A stretch of 64,000 nucleotides of DNA from positions 1,426,001 to 1,490,000 of the forward strand of contig JAKUDP010000006.1 of the NCBI GenBank assembly GCA_022570795.1, in the 5' to 3' direction. The notes below the pieces were generated by a model, which did not search any database, was not told the origin of the DNA, and worked only from the letters and a program-made list of their open reading frames with translations. The translations under genes were made by a program, and so were the position numbers. Shown here in pieces: positions 56,759-64,000 of this stretch (positions are counted from its first letter, which is position 1; every line of letters starts with the position of its first letter). The stretch is from Sphaerulina vaccinii (taxonomy: Eukaryota; Ascomycota; Dothideomycetes; Mycosphaerellales; Mycosphaerellaceae).

Positions 56759-57084
56759 ACCATAGATCCAGTACTGTAGTCTGCTCTCTTTGATGCCTAT
56801 GTCTTGTGAACATCTCTTACTTAGGCTCAAGTCCAGCCTCTGGCAGATATATTGAGCATTGCGAAGCTCTCCCATGCTGTTGGACACAGAGATGTTCATG
56901 GGTCCATGCCTGCTACTCAACAGCACGTGTCCATTGCTCTGTGGTGATTGGTGGAAGTGCATCTTTGCGAACCCGTGATGTCTGCCCTCAAAAGGTGTCG
57001 GTTCACGACCTCCATGATTGTACATTATGCTATGAGACACACCACTTCCACTTTCGAATCTGGAGCAAAGTGTAGGTGTGGCAT
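56759..57084. other. Short intergenic space, 0.33 kb
   Basis: Separates the phosphodiesterase stop from the zinc-cluster start, in the same orientation. Presumably holds the regulator's promoter. No other signal seen. Confidence 0.5.
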
Positions 57085-58621
57085 ATGCTGCGTGTACGCA
57101 CGGGTTGTTTGTCATGTCGATCCAGGAAGATCAAATGCGACGAAGGGTTTCCAGTGTGTCGCCGTTGTGTAAAGTCGAAAAGGCCATGCGTGTATCGGAG
57201 AAGGTGGTGTGGCACGTGGCACGTCTTCGACCGACGAAGACGGTAGCACCTTGAATGACCAAGCGCGCTCGTCCACAAGTCCGGCACGATCTGCCAGTCT
57301 TTGCGAGAGAAAGACAGCTCCAAGATTGTCACCTCGCCTAGCATTTGCACCCATATCCAGACTGCAAGCAACGCCCCGCATTATCTATTTGACACTAGAG
57401 ATGGATGCAGTGTACAAGTCCGAAGAATCGACCTTCTCGTACTTCATGGAGTCAGTCGACTACGCATTCCTGACCCCATTCGATCCCGTCAACTGGAAGA
57501 GGGCCAAGTCCATGATTCTCAAGTTCACGAGTCGGGATCGTATGATGGCGAAAGCAGCTATGGCTGTCCAAGCTCTGCACGAGGCACAAACTTATCGATT
57601 GCCCATGGAACATGCTATGGCTTTGTATGAGGATGCTTTTGTGGCGTTTAACCAGATGACGGCGCACGACTTTGAGATGGTCCTGATAACTGTATTTCTG
57701 CTCTGCTTGTGTATGATGGCAATTCCGAACAACGACAAGGCGATATTTTCCAGCCTAAGTGAGGAGGTTATCACCCGCTTGGCCGAGTCGCTACGAAGCC
57801 GGGCTCTTTCACCGCTGTCACAGCGGCTGTGCTCGTGGTTGCAGATCCTGATTACTGTTTCGAAGCGTACCGGGAGCCCCAGTCTCCTGCCAAGGCAGGT
57901 CTCTGGCATACTGCGGAAGTATTGCTCCAGACACATACCAACTCTTGCAGCTCGAGCCGAGAAAGACATAGATCCAGAGAATTCCTCATATGACTTGCTT
58001 TCCGAGCCTGTTATTGAGTTCCATAGGCACGTCCAGGAGGTGTCAAGCCGGGCAGCAGATCTCTTGCATTATCATCGATCTCGAACCACAGTCGAGGACC
58101 AGAAAGAGGCCAATGAAGTCGCCAGTCTGTTGGAAAGTGAGATGCAGGCCATGTGGGAGCACCGGCCATGGCTCTTGCGGGTGTCCCTCGAAGATCTTCG
58201 AGGACACTTTAATCCTTCCGTTGCGGAGTCCTTGGTTGAACTCTGTGGATCCTGTACGGCGTCGTATTTCGCTGAGACCGTGGCTTTAGGGCGTATCATT
58301 AGCGAACACCCTTTTCCCACACCAAGAGCAGAAGAAGCCAAGTCGCAGATCCGAGCCATTGCTGAGCTGTGTATGAGCGGGACATCTTTTGGGCCCGCAT
58401 TCACAAGGCCGCTGTTCTTATGTGGCATCGAAAGCTTTGACGAGGCGTCGAATCGATGGGCTGCTCTTCAGCTCAGACGCATCAGGGATCCGCTCAGTCG
58501 AAGCGACTTCTTCGCACGTTTCGTAGAGCTGCATGGACAGGCACAGAGACGTGAGCAGAGACCGGTCACTGTGAAGTACTTTTGTCATCAAGCTTTCGGT
58601 GTTCCGCCGCCGTTCCTATAA
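57085..58621 (+). CDS. Zn2Cys6 binuclear-cluster transcription factor
   Basis: Two exons, 57085-57203 and 57298-58621, giving 480 residues. Exon 1 encodes MLRVRTGCLSCRSRKIKC, then six residues, C, RR, C and six residues to a last C: the exact C-x2-C-x6-C-x6-C-x2-C-x6-C Gal4-type DNA-binding cluster. Without splicing the frame stops at 57244; the 94-nt intron (AG-gtggtg donor, ctgccag acceptor) links it in phase to the long second exon. That exon begins SLCERKTAP and contains a helical region (YFMESVDYAFLTPFDPVNWKRA) typical of the fungal regulator middle domain. The donor is not ideal, so the exact junction is less sure than the join itself. Being next to the phosphodiesterase, it may regulate it. 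Confidence 0.83.
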
Positions 58622-58917
58622 GCCTCGACTAGTTCAATTTCGAGGTATGTTGAGAGCGGGTTGTGTGTCAGTGTGTACATTTGATGCTATTAGTGAGATC
58701 GTGTGAGTCGAGAGACGAGCAGTTCTGGCGCCGGACGACAACAGTAGGCGATTGAATGGCGAATGTGCTCGAGCACTGCAGAAGAGACAATCATCTGAAT
58801 TCGAAAAGTCTTATATACAAACAGCTCCTGGTGTAGTATCCCGTGCCTGCCAACCCGAGCGCCGTGCTACTGATACCTCTCTACTCTTTCCTTCGCGAAC
58901 CATGCAGTATCATCTCT
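58622..58917. other. Convergent 3' space, 0.3 kb
   Basis: Between the stops of the zinc-cluster gene and SDH2. No feature seen. Confidence 0.5.
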
Positions 58918-59924
58918 TTACGCGAAAGCCATCTCCTTCTTGATCTGTGCAATGGCCAAAGCTGGGTTCAGACCCTTTGGACACGTCCTGCTGCAGTTCA
59001 GGATAGTGTGGCATCGGTACAAACTCATGCTGTTGTTCAAGGCGTCCTTGCGCTCGGCTGCCTTCTGGTCACGAGAATCTGCGATCCATCGGTAGGACTG
59101 CATGAGCACGGCTGGCCCAAGGTACTCTTCGCTGTTCCACCAGTATGATGGGCAGGATGTGCTGCAGCAGGCGCAGAGAATGCATTCGTAGAGGCCATCG
59201 AGCTTTCGGCGGTCTTCCTTGGACTGTCGAACTTCCTTGCCCTAGATAAGGTGTCAGTGAGGTTTGTGCGAACATACTGCGGTCCACTCACGTCTTCTGG
59301 TGCGGCATCACGCTGCAGGTATGGCTTGATGGACTTGTACTGCTTGTAGAATTGCGTCAAGTCTGGTACAAGGTCCTTTACGACATATGTGTGGGGTAGA
59401 GGGTATATTCTCGACTCCTTTGCGGTGTCTGTGGGAATGCGGCCTGCTTCTAGTCAGCAAATGTCCCTGTCGCGTGCCTCCTTTCGTTTCTACTCACAAA
59501 GGCAGGCCAATGTGTTCACGCCATCGATGTTCATGGCACAGCTGCCACAGATACCCTCTCTGCACGATCTTCGGAATGTGAGTGTAGGGTCCACCTCGTT
59601 CTTGATCCTAATCAAAGCGTCCAACATCATGGGTCCCGTCTTGTTCAAGTCCAATGTGTACGACTGCATCTTTGGCTTGCTCTGAGGCTCATCCGGATTC
59701 CACCTGTAGATCTGGAATGTCTTGATCTTCGCATTCGTATCTGCCGTAGGGTCCTCTATCGTCTTGGACTGGCTGGCCGGCTTTGGTGCTGTTGATGCCG
59801 AAGTGGCCTCTGAGACGATTCCGGGGGCGTTTGTTGCTTGCTTGGCCGTGTCGACGACGCTGGCCATACCGCGGCGGGCAATGAGCTGAGGCGCAAAGCG
59901 CCGTGTCGCTAGTCGTAGAGCCAT
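58918..59924 (-). CDS. SDH2: Succinate dehydrogenase iron-sulfur subunit (complex II)
   Basis: Exons 59924-59498, 59443-59292 and 59241-58918; 300 residues. The N-terminus MALRLATRRFAPQLIARRG is an Arg-rich mitochondrial presequence. The [2Fe-2S] ligands are in CREGICGSC with a further Cys in NTLAC; the [4Fe-4S] and [3Fe-4S] ligands are in CILCACCSTSCP and CHTILNCSRTCPKG. Both introns (54 and 50 nt) have GTGAG donors and join conserved sequence cleanly. The subunit carries electrons from the flavoprotein to ubiquinone at the inner mitochondrial membrane. His271 in the CHTILNC motif, at the ubiquinone pocket, is the unaltered residue whose substitution gives carboxamide resistance in other fungi. 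Confidence 0.96.
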
Positions 59925-60439
59925 GGTGAATGTGTGTGGTGTGGAAGTGGAGATGTTCGTGCCTGGCGTACAAGTAGACAGAGGCGAAGTCGAAGATGTA
60001 ATGTCAAAGTCTCGAGGTCAGCACACAGAAGGTGCAACCTGATTGGCTCACGGAAAGGAAAGGGCAGGAACGACCACAGTCTCGAAGCTCGAAATTGTCT
60101 CACCCACTGTGGATCGACTCTTTGACAAAGGCAAGATATGACAACCACGATTTTGTCCACCATTTCCGAGCGGCAATAGTGTGGAATCCACCACGGAGGC
60201 GGCAATTAGGTTCGACAGCGACCTCGGTCGGATGAGTTCTTATACGCTCTTGGCGCCTCTTCACATGAACATGCTACAAGACTGTGGTATCCAGCATCAT
60301 TGTAACCACGATGCGAATTATTCCTCTCGACGAAGAAAGTAGGTAGTTGCCACCTGACGTGTCCTTCTAGAGTCTCGTCGGTAGCATCAGATCCGATGGA
60401 CTTTTTCAGCAGCAATGACAAACGCTGTGAAAGCAATCG
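59925..60439. other. Divergent promoter region, 0.5 kb
   Basis: Lies between the starts of SDH2 and the HAD phosphatase gene. No gene. Both promoters must fit here. Confidence 0.5.
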
Positions 60440-61453
60440 ATGACAGTCCCGATATCGAAGCCGTTTCTACAACCCGCATATCGAGCCCTTCCACACGTGA
60501 CAAGAAAGATTCTCTGTCCGACCACAAGCTCCAGGCCAATTGCATATCAAGGAACGCGATTGTCACAGAGATCAAGTCTCGGAGAGGATCTACGTCCTCT
60601 AATTGCTAACCCGACAATGGCCAGATGGAGACTCAAGCGACCTGTGCGATTAGTCTTGGACTACGATGGCACTCTCACAGTCCAGGACACAATGTTCATC
60701 CTGGGCACTCTCCCGAAGAATCCAAAGCTATCCTGGAAGGAGATTGTAAATGCCTATATGCAAGACTATGAAGCATGGCAGAAGCAAGACTTTCCATGGA
60801 AGCACTACGATCGCACAGAGTACAGCTCCTGGCTCGCTTCTCGCAAGCCCATCGAATACCAGAGTGCTTTGCGCGTGCAGCAGTCGGGTTTCTTCAATGG
60901 CGTCACACGAAGAGATGTCGAACGTGCAGTAGACCGCGCTTTCGAAACTGGAGCATTGGCACTTCGACCTGGTTGGGCAGATCTTGTTCAGACCTGTCCC
61001 TCAGTTGAGATCATCAGTGTGAACTGGAGCGAGACAGCAATCAGGCACGCACTACAAGGAAGTCCGGTACCACTTGAAATCTTTGCGAACGAGATCGAAG
61101 GCCTGGATGATGAGGAAGGAAGTACCGGAGAGCTCATCTGTGACGATGATATACGCTCTAGTGACGACAAGCTTCGATGCATGAAAGACACTCAAAGCAC
61201 TTTGCCCACAGTCTACATTGGGGACTCTTCCACAGACTTTGACTGTCTTTGCGAAGCAGATGTGGGGATCTGGTTATACGATGTTCCCGAAGAAGAGTAC
61301 GAAGAGGCCAGTAAGAAGGTATTCGCGCCTCTCAAGTATGTGCCGCCTTCGCTGCGTACGCTGAAGGACCTGGAAGGTGAGAAGGCTATGTTCTACTGGG
61401 CACCGGACTTCAAGACTGTGTTGGAGGCTTTGTGTGTTGAGGACAACAAATGA
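60440..61453 (+). CDS. HAD-superfamily phosphatase-like protein
   Basis: The conserved part begins at the second ATG (60617, MARWRLKRPVRLVLDYDGTLT; 278 residues). From the first ATG (60440) the product is 337 residues with a basic, Ser/Arg-rich, acid-poor 59-residue extension that could be a mitochondrial presequence. HAD motif I is DYDGT with both aspartates; motif II is probably ISVNWS; a lysine in DDKL and motif IV GDSSTDFDCL complete the catalytic set. The cap between motifs I and II is helical and tryptophan-rich. It resembles fungal small-molecule HAD phosphatases (Cto1-like group), substrate unknown. Ends 124 bp from the convergent MFS gene. Confidence 0.82.
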   Translation: MTVPISKPFLQPAYRALPHVTRKILCPTTSSRPIAYQGTRLSQRSSLGEDLRPLIANPTMARWRLKRPVRLVLDYDGTLTVQDTMFILGTLPKNPKLSWKEIVNAYMQDYEAWQKQDFPWKHYDRTEYSSWLASRKPIEYQSALRVQQSGFFNGVTRRDVERAVDRAFETGALALRPGWADLVQTCPSVEIISVNWSETAIRHALQGSPVPLEIFANEIEGLDDEEGSTGELICDDDIRSSDDKLRCMKDTQSTLPTVYIGDSSTDFDCLCEADVGIWLYDVPEEEYEEASKKVFAPLKYVPPSLRTLKDLEGEKAMFYWAPDFKTVLEALCVEDNK

Positions 61454-61577
61454 ACTGCCTCTGCAAGACAGCGAATGCCGCGGCAAGGAAGGCAGGAGAT
61501 CACTACTTTACGAGAAGCGTACAGCAAGCAGGTACACTCTCGAACTGTCCCTCGTCAGGCACTACAAAAGTGCTCAG

Positions 61578-63439
61578 CTACACCTCTCCTTGGACTACTC
61601 CATCGCCAACACCGATAGTGTTCAGCACCGTCTTGGCTGTCCTGACTTCCAACGACTTCTTCACTGGGTTCTTCGCCTCGAACACCTCACTCAGCTCCTC
61701 TAACGTGCGATCTTTAGTCTCTGGAAAGTACAAATACATGACCGCCCATTCGACTAAATCCCACACAACAAAGACAAGGTAGAACCAATAGCCAATAGCA
61801 TCAAGTCCTGGTCCCACGCCATAGTTGCAGATCGCCGCAGCAGCATTGCTCGCCAGATTGCCCATGGCGGTACCCTTGGCTCTGGTCGCAGTTGGGAGGG
61901 TCTCGGCGATATACATTGACTGCAGCGGAGTCCACCCAAAGCTGAACACTATGCCGAAGACGTAGATGAATGCAATCGACGCATTTGCTGCAACTGTGTT
62001 CGATGGATCCTCTTTGACCATTTTCGAGGTTCCGAAGATGACCAAGAACGACATCGAGCAGAAGACAATGCTGTACAACAGCAGAGGTCGGCGGCCTATC
62101 ACATCGCACATTCGAGCGCCCGTGATCGCTGCACAGAAGCAGATGATCGGATTGATGGCGTTGAGGATGAGCTGAGTGTGTGCGTCGTCGATACCAGCCA
62201 TTTTGGTCATCACAGGCATGTAGTATCCAGTAGCAGAGTTGCCACTCAGCTGTCCGAAACAGGCCATTCCAAGGACACAGATCAGTCTTCGACGAGCAGA
62301 GTGTGAGTTCCAGAGTTCGCGATAATCCCACCATTTCTTGTCTGAGGAGTCTGTTCCAATTTGCACACTCATCTCCTTGAGCTGCATTTCCACAACCGGA
62401 TGATCAGCTCGCCCTTCACCATGATACTTGTCCAAGACTCGTTTGGCTTCATCGTAACGGTCATTGGCAATCAGATATCTGCAGTCCTCGTCAGCATATC
62501 ATTCGCGCTCACGTGCGGAGGAAAGCTGACCTTGGACTCTCCGGCAACCAAAAAACTCCCGCAGCAACAAACACACTAGTAATCAACTGGCACCAAATCG
62601 GAACCCTAAACGCATACATATTATGCATATGATCCTGACAACCCACAATCACCCACCCAGCAATAATACTCCCGATATACCTGCTCATTTGTCAGGCAGG
62701 ACACACTCGGACCAGGACCACACAGACTTACCAAGTACAATTATACAATCCCGTCAAAGTACCTCTCCAATGAGGATGAGCCATTTCACTCACATAACAA
62801 GGCGCAGAAACACAACAAAAAGACACCCCGAAACCTAAGATAAATCTTCCAGCCAAGAACTGTTGCATATTGGGAGAAGTAGCTTGCACGCAAGTCCCAA
62901 TAATGACTGTAACAGCACCAGTAAACATTCCCCATCTTCGGCCGAACAAGTCGTTAATAGGTCCTGTGAGGAAAACGGCAGGGATGGAACCGATGTTGTA
63001 CATTGCGAACACGAGACCTGTTCCTGAAGAGGCTTCTTTCCTAGAACAGACACCACACATCAGCATACATTGCACACATGAGCAGCACAGGTGAGGGATG
63101 AACTCACAGCTTAAAGAAACGCTGATAACTATCCATAGCATTAATCCCACCCATCAAACTCCCATCATAACCATTTAGACATCCGCAAAGGTAAGCGACC
63201 ACTAACACGCCATAGAGTCGCCACATAGAAGGTGTCCAGGGAGAGTACTTTTGTTCGGCTTCATGTTGGGCTAGATTGACGATGGAGTCGACTTTGTTGT
63301 CTATGGAATCGACTGCTTCGATATGAGTGGTAGCTTCCTTTTTGTCGTCGTCATTATCGAGGTTTCTGTCTGTGGAGTAGACTGGTTGTGGAGCGTGTTC
63401 GGGGTGGATTGCTGGTGGTGCGGTCTTGTCGGGGTCCAT
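61578..63439 (-). CDS. MFS sugar transporter (lactose/hexose permease-like), intact
   Basis: Exons 63439-63108, 63040-62732, 62680-62531 and 62478-61578; 563 residues, phases consistent throughout. It has a hydrophilic 75-residue N-terminus, then segments with YLCGCLNGYDGSLMGGINAM, GPINDLFGRRWGM (the family R-x-G-R-R motif as D-x-FGRR), GRFILGFGVSF, PESPRYLIANDRYDEA (rebuilt across intron 3), ARMCDVIGRRPLL and a closing YFPETKDRTLEELSEVF. These are the sugar-porter signatures, including PESPR and PETK. Twelve membrane segments are expected at the plasma membrane with proton-coupled sugar uptake. It is unlike the damaged transporter at 53.5-55.3 kb in sequence, so it is not a recent duplicate. 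Confidence 0.94.
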
Positions 63440-64000
63440 GGCTGTGGTGTTGTCTACGATGATGTGTAGTGACTTCAGATCGAGGAACAGTTGCCTAGAC
63501 TTTTCAGCTGCTGGTGGTCTGAGCTATGTTATAGCCCTATGGCATGTGGAGGTCATTGCCAGCACGCTCGGTGCGACTCGGTGCTAGAATAGTAGTCAGT
63601 TCTCAGCGGTAGTTGGTTTAGAAGTAGTAAGGTTTGTCTCCATGAGGGGAAGCATGTCAGTAAATGCTACCTTGTAATATGTGGTCGTGTGCGCCGACGA
63701 ACACAGCCTAAATCGCTCTATAGCCAACTTCCGTGAAGAACGTGTCTTGCCAGGGCATGAGTGGTAACGAGGTCCAGGCTCGGTGTATCTTGTTGCAGAT
63801 GTCGGCTCCACTTTGACCTACTCTATCTTCTGTGCCGAGCAATGCTCCATCTTCTGTAGCTTCGGATGCGGCAGCATTGTCATGGCATCTCGTGAAAGAC
63901 TTGTCTCTGAACGCAATTTTGCGCAAAGCCTCTGCATTCGCTGCCTCTAAGCACCCTGCTATGCACACATGATCTGCGAGTTCCTTGGCGGCGGAATATC
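63440..64000. other. Promoter of the MFS gene and window edge
   Basis: The small minus-strand frame at 63708-63968 has no recognisable content. No other feature before the window ends. Confidence 0.5.

Overview
The window is a gene-moderate stretch of nuclear DNA from a filamentous ascomycete, most likely a Dothideomycete (Capnodiales/Mycosphaerellales-like; this is inferred from protein style and not tested). Evidence: short 42-94 nt introns with GTRAGT donors and CTRAC branch sites, a Msn2/Seb1-type stress factor, two Zn-cluster regulators, an SRR1-domain protein, and an LTR retrotransposon carrying the fungal RIP signature (CpA/TpG nearly gone, TpA in excess, premature stops throughout).

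Layout. 1-515: 3' end of a GT8 glycosyltransferase. 2543-4390: Msn2-like C2H2 factor (minus). 7629-13584: one complete, RIP-mutated Ty1/copia element on the minus strand, with about 223-bp LTRs, a 5-bp TGAGA target duplication, a half-tRNA-iMet primer site and a polypurine tract. 16977-26003: SPP2 splicing factor, a RING protein, a single-pass Ser/Thr-rich membrane protein and an SRR1-domain protein. 26315-28596: GFA1 (first step of chitin precursor synthesis). 31151-36153: a very large three-exon gene joining a U-box (E3), a vWA-like region and a C-terminal E2 UBC domain with its catalytic cysteine; this is the most unusual protein here. 37399-49399: amino-acid permease, Mug190-like SMP/C2 membrane-contact protein, and an atypical Cys-cluster regulator. 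50690-52835: PRP39. 53541-63439: an MFS sugar-transporter pseudogene, a GDPD-type phosphodiesterase, a Zn2Cys6 regulator, SDH2, a HAD phosphatase and a second, intact MFS sugar transporter.

Functional threads: pre-mRNA splicing (SPP2, PRP39), cell wall/carbohydrate (GFA1, GT8), nutrient uptake (permease, two MFS carriers, GDPD) and ubiquitin signalling (E2-E3 fusion, RING). The genes are individually transcribed.

Non-genic structure of note: a family of imperfect hairpin repeats at about 30.5 kb and again at 50.0 kb with one compensatory stem change; a 100-120 bp degenerate tandem repeat at 36.4 kb; a perfect 12-bp inverted repeat at 29.2 kb; and a RIP gradient that switches inside both LTRs. 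Gene models were built by eye from splice signals, phase and family resemblance, with no database search.
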